This document shows, in pieces, positions 1-12,277 of a DNA stretch of 64,000 nt. Positions within the stretch are counted from its first letter, which is position 1. Each line of letters opens with the position of its first letter. Location of the stretch: NCBI GenBank assembly GCA_002197995.1, contig NGZR01000001.1, positions 10,726,001 to 10,790,000 on the forward strand, in the 5' to 3' direction. The translations under genes and the position numbers were made by a program. The notes under the pieces are model-generated. The model was not told the DNA's origin. It saw nothing but the letters and a program-made list of their open reading frames with translations, and searched no databases. The DNA comes from Gaeumannomyces sp. JS-464 (Eukaryota > Ascomycota > Sordariomycetes > Magnaporthales > Magnaporthaceae).

Positions 1-2340
1 ACGGGATGACAACATGCGACGCCGTCAGACGAGCAGTCACTGGGGCACAACTCCCGCAGGGACTAGGACAGTATAACAGCGGGAAAGACGTCCTCTTGGT
101 TTTTGGGGGAAGCGTTCGTCGTGTCTCACTACACGCCACCTTTCGGACTCTCTCATACTGGGCCGGCCATGCCCACTCTCGCCCGTCTTTAAGTCAGCCC
201 CACCAGGACAGCTTGTATATGTGCCGTAACGAGGGGCCAAAGCCATCAGTCAGGAGTCCCACGAATGCAGTATTGTAGTAACGCGGTGAGCATATACTTA
301 CCGGACAGAATCTAACCAGCACAATCCCCCCTCCAGTTGCAAGTGGTAGCACCCGGCGCGGAGTTAAAAATCCCAACAAGTCGCTCAAGGGCAATCCTAG
401 CCCAAGCCGCTGCTAATTCCCACCAGTGCCCCGACTGTTTCGAGGACTGTGCAACCCCTGGAAAGCAGGCCCGGGTTGCATAAGAACCGAGCCGCAACTG
501 CTCGGCGCGAAGGCTCCTGCCGGGTCATGCCGGTAATTTCCTTGTCCGCGCCCCAGAGCTTCAAACCCTTGGCGCCGCTTCCACTCATCTCGCGGGGGGC
601 GATCACCAATAGTTCTTTCTTTGCTTTCAAAGCGACGTGCGCACGTACAACGTGCAGGATGTGGCCTTTAATGGACAAGTCCTTTAAAGCAGAGGATAAT
701 AGATAAATGATTTCATGGTAGACACCGAGGAGGCGAGAGCCAGCGAAGACGAGGTCGCTCGCGGAAAGCACGTGCGCCGCCATTACGTCCTCGGGCTCCT
801 GTACCTGGTTAGACAGCCTGATCGCAATCCCTTTTATTAGCTTTGCTTGGCCCGGGCGTGACGGGGACCGGCCGCAGCGATCCTCGGCCTGGCCGCCGGC
901 TTGACGGCCAAGGTGAAAGTCGCGGCCGCGGCTAAGGCGAGCCATGCTGGCCTTCTGTTCGGGTACAGCTCCACCAGCCGCACCTTTGGGTTCGCACACA
1001 ACCTTACCCAGGCCTCGGCCAGGTTCCTGGGCACCGCCACTTGCACCGCCGTCCTTACCGGCCTCGGTCGGCGCTGTCGCTTACTCCACCCCTTGAAAGT
1101 ATGTCTTCGGCTTCATCCGTTGGTTCGTGAGCAAGGTCGTCCAGAGCGTCTGGGACTGGTTCTGGAACTTGGTCTGGAGCTGGTTCAGCTGGTTCGACAC
1201 GTGGGTCAAGTTCAAGTTTGGCAATCTCCCTCCTGCTCCACCTAGGATTTGATGTGAAGGCAAGCGGCGGCAGCTTCGAGATTTTGGTATAACTGTCACG
1301 GGAAGGTCAGGCACTGAGACAATGCTATACTATATCGTCAATTGTCGCTCAAACCATAAGTCATAAGTGGGAGACTGCTCCTATTGATTGTCATTGCGCG
1401 GGAGCGCTCCTTAGGCAGGGCAACGACGAGCAACTTGGTTTTAACGATCTCAAGCAAGTCGCCTAGTGGGGGTATCGAGCTGGCAGTAGGGATCCGTGGC
1501 CATGTGGGTCATCCAGCCCCGGGGTACCTCGTTTACGACGACACCCATGTCCCCCGCCACAACCCTGCCGGACAGACGACAGGTGTGAGCCTTTGCTTAT
1601 CTAGCTATGGGCTTGGTAATCCTTTAATGGCATCGACCATATATGTGAAAGTGGGCGGCTCGAAAGAGTTTTTGGAGCTCTGACCGCGGCTGTGTTCGAA
1701 AAGGCAGGATCCGAGCACCGCGCCGCCATCTTTAAGCCCTTTAGCCGGCACCATAAGGCTAGAGGTTGTAAAACTTGCGCCTACTTTTGCCATGCCGCCG
1801 AGTTTATATGACTGGCCCTACACCATCAACAGTGGATGACGTCGGTGGGGGTCGCGTTAAAAAAAAAAACAAAAAAAAAAACGAACAGCAAATCCCTGCT
1901 TAAATCGCCGGAATGAAAGGTTCAATTACGACGTACCCAATTGCACAGGGGGATCTCGTCCTAGGGCCGAGCGTGGTGGCCGTGTGAGCAGGATGTTCTT
2001 CTGGTCCAAGGCGCGGGTGTAAATCTGGGCTGGGACGTTACTCGTCGGGCGGCATGCCGAGGATACGGTGCGGCGAGCTTGGTCGAAGTAGCAGTGGCGG
2101 TAATCACTGCCAACCTGAAAATTCCGCCAGGCTCCCACCAGGCTGGTCGGCCCCGGGCGCCGTACTGCTCGTTGGTGCCTGGGTTCTGTTTTAGCAGCGC
2201 ATCCGCGACAGAGTGTGCGGGCTGCACCTACGGTCGCGTGACGGCTGTAAACGCCGCGCCGTGCACGGTTTCGGCCATGCCGCTGCCGGCAAGGGGGGCG
2301 GTTAGCGGTGGCGGTGATGATAGACAGCATCGTGCTTGGT
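1..2340. other. Unidentified degenerate region
   Basis: No gene is recognised. The most coding-like stretch is on the minus strand between about 870 and 397, where an open frame has a balanced composition with short hydrophobic patches (for example SDLVFAGSRLLGVYHEII), but it has no clear start, splice sites or family match. An A-rich tract lies at about 1,859-1,881 and could be the tail of a retrotransposed sequence or simple sequence. Everything else looks like broken repeat sequence. Confidence 0.3.
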
Positions 2341-2454
2341 AGGCACAGTTAGAGTCCGCAGGGTTTAGAATTGCACGCGGCTTTCGACTTTACCGTTGTT
2401 CTCGGACGACAAGGAACCTCGCAAACGCACCTCGCCTCCTTTGGCATGCATGCA

Positions 2455-3275
2455 GTTAAAAAGGCTCTTCCCGGCCACGCACCCTTTTTGCATTTACACG
2501 CACCCTGCCCCACTTTTGGCCCGTGCAACGCCTGTGCGTTCCGGTTTCGCAGCCCACGTAATTTTGCCTGCAAATTAAACTTGGTGCCATTTTTGATCCA
2601 TTTTTCAACAATTACCCCTATAAACAAAGTGATCACGATCTCGAGCGACGACGAGGCCGGGCCGGACGAGGCTGGGCCGGCCTCGAGGGACCGGGCCCTT
2701 TGGTAACGAGGCGCCGGCGGCAAAGCCTCGCACCGCGCCCGCACGGGTATACGGGCCAGCGCAAAGCGTGATTACTTTTAACACGAACTGGGTGCCTCCT
2801 TAAAGGCACGTGACGAGGCTAACGAGGCGGAAGGTTTGGTGCTTACCTTCGGCACTCCCCTACCTTTAACGCCGGCCACTTTCTTTTTAACGCCGGCCGC
2901 TTTGCCTTTAAAGCTGGCCGGGAAGGCCTCCACGTTTTTTCCAGCGCTTGCGCCGGCTTTTAACGAGTTTTTTTTTAATCCTTTTGCGAGTTTTTAGGCC
3001 CTTTTATAGCCCTAAATAAACGGCTATAACGCCGTGCCCTTGCACTTTTCCTATGTAATTTGGCGGTTTAACACCGCATTTTTAATCGTTTTTTAATAAA
3101 TTGCTTGTGGCGATAACTTTTACCTGCTTCCCTTTTGTTAATTAAGCCCTTGCCTGCATTAAAGCCTATGTTCGTTTGTGTAAGTGCGCCATAAAAAAGT
3201 CCATGCGCACCGATATTAAAGTAAAGGTACGTGTAAATGCAAAAAAGGGTGCGTGGCCGGAAAAGCCTCCAGTTA
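2455..3275. repeat. Inverted repeat pair, possible decayed DNA element
   Basis: A block of about 28 bases at 2,470-2,502 (GGCCACGCACCCTTTTTGCA and on) reappears in reverse complement at about 3,230-3,262 with one indel. The arms are about 750 bp apart and could be terminal repeats of a decayed DNA transposon. The intervening sequence is rich in TTTAA and GGCCGG blocks, and no transposase is visible. No target duplication was found, so the identity is uncertain. Confidence 0.35.
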
Positions 3276-4100
3276 AATGCCAACGGCTGTTGGAAATGCC
3301 GAGAAATGGGGAAAAATAACTGAAGAAAACTAGCGTTACTTTAACGCGAGCTGCTAGCATCTTGCCTGTCAAGGCACTTAGGCAGTCAAATGGATGGAAG
3401 CAAAAAATGGTCCTTTCTTTAAATCGCGGGCCCGAAAGTCCGGATCCGCCAGGGCAAAAGGTATACCCCGCGAGGGTGGGTCCATACAAACCTCACTTAT
3501 TTAATCTATTTGGCTTAATTGGCGGAATACCTGAAAGCCACTGCAAAAACTCGCGCTCATTCATTGGGGAGAGAGAGAGAGAGTATATTTAACGTCAGTA
3601 AATCGGGATCTACCAGTCCCTGCCTCCCAAGGGGCATATGACGTGCTAGCGCTACCTAAGCTTAACACTAGGCTATATGCTGCTATTAAGGCGGCTAACA
3701 AATTAAACCCGAAGGCACACGGGGGTCGGGCCGCATTCCGGCGCTCCTTGTTAGTGAGCGGGCAATCGACAATAGGGCGTAAAAATACGCCGGGGCGTTG
3801 TAAAGCGCTGCGGGTGGTAGTGATGCTGTTGGCCGGCGGGTATGCCGGAAAGGGGGTAAAGCCGGGTTTGGGCGGGGGAGGGGGTCTCGGGACCTCCCTT
3901 GGGCCCGGCCTAAAGTGCGGGGGATTAACGAGCCTACTGTAATCCTAATGGTACAAAGGAAAAGGTTAAGTATAGGCTTTTTGGGCCTTGTTGTTATCGT
4001 CCGGCGATAGTGTAGTAGTTGGTGGCTTTAACGAACGAAGCAAAAAGAAGGGCTTTTGGAGAAGCCGTTTAATATCCGGGCCTATCGAAGGCCGGGGGAG
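3276..4100. other. Unidentified sequence before the LINE
   Basis: This stretch holds a short GA microsatellite near 3,570-3,583 and an open frame on the plus strand at 3,643-3,942 that ends in a glycine-rich tail. The frame has no recognisable domain and is probably part of a decayed repeat. Sequence near 4,000-4,100 may be the 3' region of the minus-strand LINE, but its end is not marked by a tail or duplication I could see. Confidence 0.25.
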
Positions 4101-4331
4101 GGTCCGCTATAGGCCATTTGTTTTTTGCCGCCCTAGCCAGCCTGCAAAATACAGGGTGGGAAGGGGACTTATTTCCGCACGGCACGGGTTATCGTTTCGT
4201 GCTGGAACTTTCGGTGGTACCAGTCGAAATCCCCGTGGCCGGTGCGTGCGGCTATTAGCCGTTGCAGTACCTTCCGGTGCAGCTGCAACGCTTCGGGCGT
4301 GTGTTGTGGTACCGGCGGGAGGCCTATAGCC

Positions 4332-7300
4332 TTATACCGATCCGGAAAGTTGTTTAAACCATGCGTTCCGGGCGTCCCGGGCCGTTTTCCGGGCTAAAGC
4401 CTTTACTCCGGCCACCGTTGGTTTAAAATGTTGGGGTATTGGCAGGGCCGATCCCAACTTTGCTTCGGCGTTTGCCTTTTCGTTTCCGGGGATTCCCATA
4501 TGGCCCGGGGACCAGCGTACGTATACCTGGTGTTTATCCATAAGCAATGGATTTCTTTAAAGCCCTTGTAAACTATCAGGGGCCGTGCTTAAACAGCCGT
4601 TGGCCGCCGAGGTGTTATCGAGGCACAAGTGGAAAGTGCAATTGCGGAAGCTCCAAACGGCTTTACGGAGGCCCATCGGGCCCCTTCCGCTCGCCGTCGA
4701 ATACTTCCGCGGATGCGCACCGGCCGTGCCCGGAAAGTTTGCGTTGGCCGGCTTGGTATATTACCCAGCCGTATCCAACTGCCCGTTCTTTGCTTTGGAC
4801 CCGTCGCTATATATTATAACGTCGGTGGGTGGGAGGGTGCAAAGCCACGCCGTAAATGCTTTAGCGGCTGCGGCTTTTCTTGTATGGCCACCGTAAGCCC
4901 CGTATATTTATAAGGGAGGTAGGCCGGGCGGTGCAAGCCGGAAGAGTCCGGCCGTCCTTTGCAAGGAGGTGCAAGCTTGCCGGGTAAGCCTGCCCTAGGC
5001 CCTCGGGCGTTAAAGGCCGGCTTGGCCGCTGCGGCCAGGGGGTGTTTTCCGGAACCGTATTTATACGGGCCGCAAAACGGAGGCGGGCTTGTTCCAAAAG
5101 CGCCTGGGCGCCTGGGATGCCGGATTCGTAATGCAATGCGTTTATCGGTGTGGTTTTCCAAGCTGGGACCACTGCCTTAAGGGACGCGGTTAAGGCTTTA
5201 TCGACCCGATCGATTAAATGGCCTTGGCGGATAATTTGCTGTTGTGCCGGCTTGTACGGGTGTGGTTTAGTTTTGCCCTATACCACCTCGGCCCCGTATA
5301 AAGCCGTAGGGATTATAACCGTTGTAACGGCTTTTGTAAACCGAATGTGCCGGTATCCCCCCTATCGAATTCGTAAGCCTTCGGAGGTGGTTGGCAACGC
5401 TTTGGGCTTTTGCAGCCTTTTTCCACGTGGGCTTTAAAATTAAGCCTTTGGTCGAAAAACCCCTAACCACCGTAAAGCTCCTGTAGCTTGTTGTATGGTA
5501 AGGCCTTCCGCCGTAACCGCTGGGGTTGTGGGTTTTTCCGCTGGAAAAATGCATAAGCTCGCACTTCCCCGGGTCGAAAGCAACCTTATTAGCCCTCCCC
5601 AACGTAGGATTTCCGTAAGTACCCCTGCTTTACGGGAGCACTCCTCCGGAGTGCTACCCGTTACGCAAATGCCTATATCGTCCGCGTATCCGTACCTAAT
5701 CGCTTTTGCTTTGGGTAGGATTTCGGCCATATAAAGCATAAATAGGACCGGTAACGCCGGTAACCCTTGGGGTAGCCCGCAGTCCGGGGAAAAAGGGGGT
5801 GCCGTGGCGTTCCAAACGCACTTTAACCACCCTGTTTCCTGCAAAAGATAATACCCATCGTACTAACGTTGGATCCCAGCCTTGGTTTAAGCCTTTAAAG
5901 GAGCCTCCGGCGAAGTACGGCGTCGAAAGCCCCTTGTACATCCATGGTAACGAGGGCGGCCGTTTTATGCTTTTGGAAGGCCCGTTCCACCTCGTGGGCC
6001 ACGCATGCCGTTAAATCGATGGCGGCCTTTTTCGGGGTAGCCCCGGCGTGTTGCGGGGCTATAAGCCCGTATTGTAATGCGAGGGATGCCATCCGCGAAG
6101 CCAACGCTCCAGCCCTTTCCCTAAGCACGGGAGTAAAGCTATCGGGCGGTAGGATTTTGGGTCCGTTAATCCGTTTTATTCGGTTTTTTAGCATAACCAC
6201 TTCCGCTGTGCGGAAAGGGGCTGGGTGGTGCCCGGCCCTAAGGCAAGCTCGAAAAGGGCCCTAACGTATTCCCCTATTGCCGGCCACGCCGCTGTAAGCA
6301 GCTTAACCGTTAGGGAATCGACGCCCGGGGCCGTGTTTGCCGTGCCAACGGTGCACTTCCGGCATTCCTAAAGGGACGTGGGGGTCCCACGGGAGTTGTG
6401 CGGTCCTTGGGTAGCCCTTTGCTGTAACGGGTCCTTGTAAGTCGTCCTCCGCCGTAAACCTACGGAGGATTTGCGGCCTAATGCTTCCGCTTTATCCCCT
6501 GGGGCTATTATAACCTCCCCGTTAATATTTAACGGGGGAAGCCGTATAGCGGGTGTAAGTTTATGCCACTTTACAGCACGGTATAGCGCTTTCGGGGAAT
6601 CCATTTCCTCCAGCACGCTGGCCCAATGCTGTCTTTTAGCCGTCCGAACCGTTGCTTTTAAAGCACGGGCTTCGGCCGTAAAAGGCCCGCCGTTTCCCAT
6701 AGCTTTTGCAAGGTCCCGTTGGGCGTTGGCGCACTTTTCGTTCCACCAGGGTTGGCCTTTTCTTTTGGCTTTAGGCCCCCGGCCGAAAGCTATTAACGCA
6801 TCTTTTAATAAGTTTGTTAATGCTTCGGCCGCTTTATCCAGTTCCGCAGTGCTGGGTTTGTAAGTGGTGGCAAGTTGCCGGCCCCCGTTGCTACCGCGTT
6901 TGCGAAAAACGGTAGTTTATCGTTTGGTAGCGTAATACGCCGGCAGTCCGGAACGAAGTTATTGCGGTTAGGAATTTCGATCCGTATCGAGCGGTGGTCC
7001 GAATCGGTTGCTAGCGAAGGGTCGATTTCCGCTGTTGCTAAAGGGGCGTTGGAAAAGGTAAATCCAAAACGCCCCCGTCGTTATGCGTAGGTTGGCCTGG
7101 GTCGGTAAGTAGGAGGAGGTTATAGTATTAGCCCATTGGGCTATATCCTGGCCCCTATTCCTATTACCCTTAACCGGATCCCACGCCGGGGACCCTGCGT
7201 TAAAGTCCCAGCTATAATGCATTTTGCCGTTGGGCGCCAACGTAGTAAAAGGTCCAACGAGGGTTCCGAAGGGTCCCCTGGAGGCCTATATACGTTAACG

Positions 7301-7690
7301 AAGGTGCACCGGCGACGGTAAGCCAAAGGCAAAGGATGTCCCGGTGCTGCCTGCCGCCGGTCCGCTACGGGCCGAAGCCCCGGGTCCTTCCGTACGTAAG
7401 TTATTACCCGAGGCCTGGTTTGGTGGTCGTGCCAGCTATTACCGGAGTAAATAGCTCGTACGACGGGTGGGTGCAAAGCATAAGCTTCCCTTTCCACGCG
7501 CTAGGGGGCTCCTGCATTAGCACCACGTCGATTTTTGGCTCCAAATAGTTGGAGTAAAGTAGCCCCCGCCTCCCAGCTACGTCGAACGTTCGCTTGGGCG
7601 GCGGTTAAAGCACGGCGTTCGGGGCGAAGCCCCGGGCGCCGGGCCCTATTGCCATGCGTTTGTTGTATCCGGTTGGCTGCTGGCATACGT
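4332..7690 (-). pseudogene. LINE ORF2: endonuclease, reverse transcriptase, RNase H (broken)
   Basis: This was the replication protein of the LINE: it nicks target DNA and reverse-transcribes the element RNA in place. Reading right to left, the N-terminus shows QANVRRS (near 7,600), then NVYRPPG and a WDFNAG block (altered GDFNA) typical of AP endonucleases near 7,200-7,300. The RT shows MDVQGAFDAV near 5,910, CGLPQGLPALP near 5,770 and the catalytic YADD at 5,677-5,688. RNase H near 4,480-4,530 shows VRWSPGHMGIPGNEKAN. The pieces fall in different frames with stops, so this is a pseudogene. G-to-A changes at the first Gly of GDFNA fit RIP. Confidence 0.85.
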
Positions 7691-8146
7691 AAAAGCGGCG
7701 TTGGTGTATTGGGGGCTTTGGCCCTGGGTTGTTGGCCGGCGGTACCGTCGGTTTCCTCCGGGGGTTTCCGGTTATTTCGATAGCCCTTTCGGGCTCGGGG
7801 AGGTCCAGTTCCATATCCGCCAGTACTTCGTATTGGTTGTTAAAACTAACCCTAAGCCTTTTGGCAGGGTGCCTTCCCTTCGGCCGTACGGGCCGCGCCC
7901 TCGGGGCCAGCGGCTGCCGGGCTTCCTCGGCAGCGTCGGCGGTGGCAGCAGCGGCAGGAACGGCGGCGGCGGCGGGGGTAACGGAAGCAGCGGCGTTACC
8001 GGTACCGGCCGCGGGATTAGCATTAGCGGTACGGTTACAACGGAATTGTCCGTAGTAACCGCGGTTGCAGGAAGGGCGTTGGCGGTGGCGGCGCGGCGGC
8101 CGCGGCGGCCGCGGCGGTGGCGCGGCAGCGGCGGCTTCCACCTCTT

Positions 8147-9537
8147 TTACCGCCGCCCGGTACGCTTGTGCCCTAATTTCCTAACCGCGCCTTTTTCCCC
8201 ACGGGTTAAATGCTTTAGCACTCCGTTTACCCGTACAGGCTTTATAGGGCAGTTCGGGTGGTCGGCTGGGTACGGGCCCGAGCAGTTCGCGCATTGCGGG
8301 GGGCCGTACACGGTTGTACGTGCCGGTCGTCGTTTATTTTCCCGCACCGAAGGCACCTATCGGCCCGGGCGCAGTTGCGGGCCACGTGAAAGCCGTGGCA
8401 GCCAGGGGGTGCTGGGTAACCGGCGGGTGTCGTTGTACGCGGCGTGAAAAAGAAGTAATCCCCCAAAGCCTAAACCCGGTTGCGTAAAGGATATAATCCA
8501 CGATATACGCCCTTGGTAGTCGACGCCGGCCCCGGAAGGCTTAACGTTTACCGGTTTTGCCCTGTTTGGGCTTCACTTCCTCCCGAACCAGTTATCCGAT
8601 ACCGGGACGCATTGTCCAAGGCCGTTCGTTAAGGAGGTAGGGCAGCCGGAAATTACGTATTGTACCAAATTTCGGGCTTTTCGATCCTTTCGGCGTTATA
8701 TAAACGGCCTAGTTCGGATCGGTGTTGCAAAAGCCGGCTTTGGATATCGGCCGTTTTTGCTTTTAACACGAACCCGTAGGGGATCGGTACGCTTCCGGGA
8801 CGTCCGTCGTAAACGGCAGGTCCCTGCTGTCGGCAAGGGCTTTGCGAATGCTAAAGCCCGTTTGTTGGTTGGCCCAAGCCTGCCGTTTCTTCCGGGATCC
8901 TAACAAACCCGGAAGTCGGCTTTAGGGCGTTGGTAAGCGGGGTGCCCGGGTTTGGGGCGTACGGCCCCGAAAAGCCTGTGCGGGTTGTTGGGGTTGTTGT
9001 GGCCCTCCCGGGCCACCGACGCGTAAGTGGCTGGGGGCGCGCGTTGCGGGGGCTCCGGGGCCCCGTATAGGCTTCTTTCCTTTTCGCCGGCGTAGGTAGG
9101 CCGAAAAGGGCTTGTTTGGCGTAGTCGATAAAGCAATCTTCCAGCCGTTGGCTTCGGGGATTGCTTCCGCCGGAAGGGAGCAATGCCGGCGTCGATAGAT
9201 CGGGCAGCGTGCGCAAATTAGGGCCGTTTGTTTGTTGTTTGCGGCTATAGCTCGCAATAATTTCCTCCGCGGCCGCCGCGGCCGACCCGACGGGTGGGCG
9301 CGTACGCCGCGTTGGGGGAGGGGGGGGGGCACCTGTGCCGGTGCTGCCGTCGTGGGAGCCTTCCTGGCCCTGATCGGGCCCTGTTGGGTGTTGCGATTCC
9401 GCAACGGGGACGGCGTAGTCGGGTGCGCTGACGGCGGGGGGCCCGGGTGGCAGCGACGCGTTCCTCCGGGCCGTTGGGCCGACGAGGAGGGCGCGCGCCA
9501 CCCTATTGGCCGAAGGGGGGGCTGTTGGCAACGGCAT
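8147..9537 (-). pseudogene. LINE ORF1: nucleic-acid-binding Gag-like protein (broken)
   Basis: ORF1 of the LINE, thought to coat the element RNA. The N-terminal part (9,537-8,851) is rich in Pro, Ala, Arg and Thr. The middle (8,141-7,605 and neighbouring frames) holds low-complexity Ala/Pro runs, and two zinc-knuckle-like clusters are readable: CANCSGPYPADHPNC near 8,290 and CARADRCLRCGKINDDRHVQPC-like spacing near 8,350-8,400 in another frame. Frame changes between blocks show it is not functional. Long open frames on the opposite strand at 7,701-8,447 are by-products of the GC-rich repeats. Confidence 0.7.
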
Positions 9538-9590
9538 GTTGCCGTCGCCAGCGCCGTTGGCGGGCGTGGTTATTGGTGTTGGGTCGCTAA

Positions 9591-10205
9591 TTGGCGGGTG
9601 TTAAGGATTTGTATGCAATTTGGCAGTGTGCACTAACAGCGCAATGCCAAGAATTGGTGAATTCGAGGAAGGTGGTGCCTACTAAAAGGAAAGGTAGAGG
9701 GGCGTATCGTAGTTTGCTAAAGGCAGGTGTTGGTTCGCCAAGGGAGTGTGACCTGGTCTGCCAAGAGGGGAAGGCAGGCGTATTTTTAGCCGCAAGCTGC
9801 GGTTTAAGGAACATGTGAAAGAAAGGGTGGAAAAAGCGATTAAGGCCGCCACTCGCCTACGGAGCCCCGCTAATACGATAAACGGGCCGCCGGCCGCGTC
9901 ACTCCGCAAGGCAGCATGTGAAAGCCTGGAAATAAAGCATTCGAACGCTTATATTTAGGGCCCGAAACTCCTACTTTCAACAAGTAAATATCCTCAAGAA
10001 TTATCACATACACACTCCAATTTTCACCGTTTTACTTTAGCCAATTCGCACCCAGCCAATTTGTGAAGATCATCATTTGATTCAAAAAAGTTCGCCCAAC
10101 AAGACGACTCATAGGCCTTGCTCTTCACATCAGTCCTTTTACCAACATTCGCCACGAGAACTATAATAGAACTATATCAAACACGGAATTTATCCTACGC
10201 ACTAG
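9591..10205. other. Intergenic, no gene recognised
   Basis: Sequence upstream of the LINE ORF1. An open frame of about 75 codons exists on both strands at 9,590-9,910, but neither has a recognisable motif. From about 9,955 base composition drops sharply to AT-rich, marking the edge of the GC-richer LINE. Confidence 0.3.
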
Positions 10206-10547
10206 AAACGATCTGCCCACGAGCCCCATCAAAAAGTTCTCGATTTTTCGATTTGGGAACTGCACAAATTTGGTCCTTTTTCCATAAAAATTACGGAAAA
10301 TCTTTTAAAATACCCTTTTTACAATACCTTACCTTCCTCGTTCATCGCAAAAACCGAAAGTCGATTCCTTGGAGAAAAGGTTGACAAAAGCTTATACATT
10401 TTCGAGGTCCAACCTACAGGGTGGATAAGAAACCGTTTCGACGGAGGGCTTTACGGCGAATTTCTTGGAAAAGATAACTTTAATTTCATTTTTGGCTTTT
10501 TGAACGAAGTCGACCTCTACTGCAACAAATTCGATCATCACTACTAA
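10206..10547 (+). CDS. Unidentified exon-like open frame, no ATG
   Basis: A 113-codon open frame follows an in-frame TAG and ends at TAA 10,545-10,547. It has no internal ATG near its start, and the TAG is part of GCACTAG, a plausible splice acceptor, so this may be a last exon. The composition is aromatic and glycine-rich (YIFEVQPTGW, then GGLYGEFLGKDNF), unlike the random frames around it. There is a faint resemblance to a beta-strand segment of fungal enterotoxin-A-like ADP-ribosyltransferases, but no catalytic Glu pair is visible, so no function is assigned. No upstream exon could be fixed. Confidence 0.3.
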   Translation, partial: KRSAHEPHQKVLDFSIWELHKFGPFSIKITENLLKYPFYNTLPSSFIAKTESRFLGEKVDKSLYIFEVQPTGWIRNRFDGGLYGEFLGKDNFNFIFGFLNEVDLYCNKFDHHY

Positions 10548-12272
10548 GTCGGTGCACCCCCTGACCGCCCATGCCCCTGTCCGCCCACAATTGCACCAAC
10601 TCTACCACAACAACGCCCATGCTTCTAGAGGCCAAAACAAAGGCAATTCAGCCAACTACTATACAATCTTCTGCATCATCCTACTCAGAATTTTCCGCTA
10701 ATTCTGGTGGCGTATGTCTCGCCTCCTCTTCCCCATATCTTTGCATGCAAATCTCGCGACCGCTCACAAGCCACCGCATGATCCTTTGCCCCAGTCCAGG
10801 CAATAAAGGCAGGAGGCAAAGACCGCTAAGGCAAAAAAAGATAAGGCGGCGAAGAACGCGGGCCCCGAGCCCACTCCTGCTCAGAGGACAAACCGCTTTC
10901 AAATTGAGGAAAGTAAAGTATATTGATCGCCAATTTCAAACAATACATTTTTGAGCAAATTTCGGGGACAGCCTCGTAATAATAGTTAGTTGTAATTCTA
11001 ATTGTGAGGAGATACTTTATATTTAATTAATGCATTATCGCTCACCAAAGCCCCTCCTCTCATATTCGAAAAAGATTTTAAATACTATAGAAAAAAGGTT
11101 ATAAATCAAAAAGCAATAGTAAAGAATTCTCGGTTAAATCTACTTAATATACAAAAACCACCATTTAACCCTTGTATTATCGATCGTACTACCGATCTAC
11201 TTGGAAAAGCCTTACTAAAACTTTCATATCACCAAACGTCCATTTTCGAATGACAGGGTGTATTGAATATGTGCTCAAGGCTATTGGCGAAACTATTTGC
11301 AACTTTGGGGCAGTACGGTGACGAAGAGCAATTCCAGCAAAATCGAAAACTGGAACATAGCGTTGTTGTTATTACTGTTACTGATCGGTCTAAAAAGGCT
11401 TTGAATCTAGCCTTTACGCGATCTCTTCCAAAGGCAGTTGCAACTTTCTTCCATTGCAAATGTGTTTTTAAAGCAAAAAATATCCGAATGGTACTTTCAC
11501 GGACAGCAGTAAACGCGGCAAATGCCGCTATAGCGTTTAGGATCGCGTACAACTCCACGTTAGCAATGTCAAAGTCCAAAAAATCGCTGTCATTAAAAAG
11601 AGTTATTGTTTTGGCTTATGCCATGGTCTTTTCGCAAAAGCCCGACTTGCAATCTCGAAAGTTCTGCTCGCCAAAAATCTGAAAAAACGGTTTGATCAGC
11701 AGAGAGAATGGCAACAGAGAAGAATCCAAATGGCACATCTTCCCCACGCTGCACAATTTAAATCAAACTCATCTGGTTAAACGGGAAAAGCAGCAAACAG
11801 AAGGAAAAAAGAAGATAATACAAGACTCTTCCCTCTTTTGCCGTATACTGCGGAAAGAGAGGTAAATGAATGTTTACGCACAAATTGGAAAAAACAGTTC
11901 ATGGTCCACTGCCACGCTCCGGTTTTGCGAACTCCGCTCCAGGAACTAAATACCCGCAGGTTATAAAAAAACATAAAGCTTTGCCTTTATATGAACAAGG
12001 TCAGAACGACTTTTACAACATTCAAGAGGAACAAATGAAATGGAAATCAAATCTAAACATTTTAGGGAACAAACTTGTCCAGCGCAGCCTCCAAGTATGT
12101 GCCCACTTTCACATATTTTAGATCAAAGTAACTGACAAGCAGTAGGTCCGGAGCCTCCCAAAAGATATACCTGCTTATACGCAAGGGTGGGAAAACAGTA
12201 ATAATATTAACTTTAACCGAAAACAGTTGCTATAATTAAATAAAGCGTTTATAAGGTAAGATTTCCTTCAGA
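10548..12272. other. AT-rich region with unassigned ORFs
   Basis: This stretch has several short open frames (10,571-10,954 plus, 11,263-11,682 plus with an overlapping minus frame at 11,229-11,579, and 11,870-12,121 plus). None shows a signal peptide or known motif. The 139-codon frame at 11,263 is the longest, is Lys/Ala-rich and could be real, but the antisense frame is almost as long. No repeat or RNA gene was seen. Confidence 0.25.
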
Positions 12273-12277
12273 CTACG

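Larger units (their letters stand above)
4100..9590 (-). mobile_element. Tad-like LINE (non-LTR retrotransposon), decayed
   Basis: A nearly full-length non-LTR retrotransposon lies on the minus strand. The order in its own direction is ORF1 with a proline/alanine-rich region and zinc knuckles (about 9,537-8,147), then ORF2 with an AP-type endonuclease (about 7,690-6,900), reverse transcriptase (about 6,700-5,400) and RNase H (about 4,550-4,330). ORF1 plus ORF2 with EN, RT and RNase H is the layout of the Tad clade common in ascomycetes. The frames are interrupted by many stops and frameshifts, so it is inactive. The ends are approximate because I saw neither a poly(A) tail nor flanking duplications. 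Confidence 0.85.

Noticed and set aside
7701..8447. Plus-strand 248-codon open frame with Gly/Ser repeats
   Set aside because: It is the antisense of the Pro/Ala-rich part of LINE ORF1; low complexity makes both strands open.
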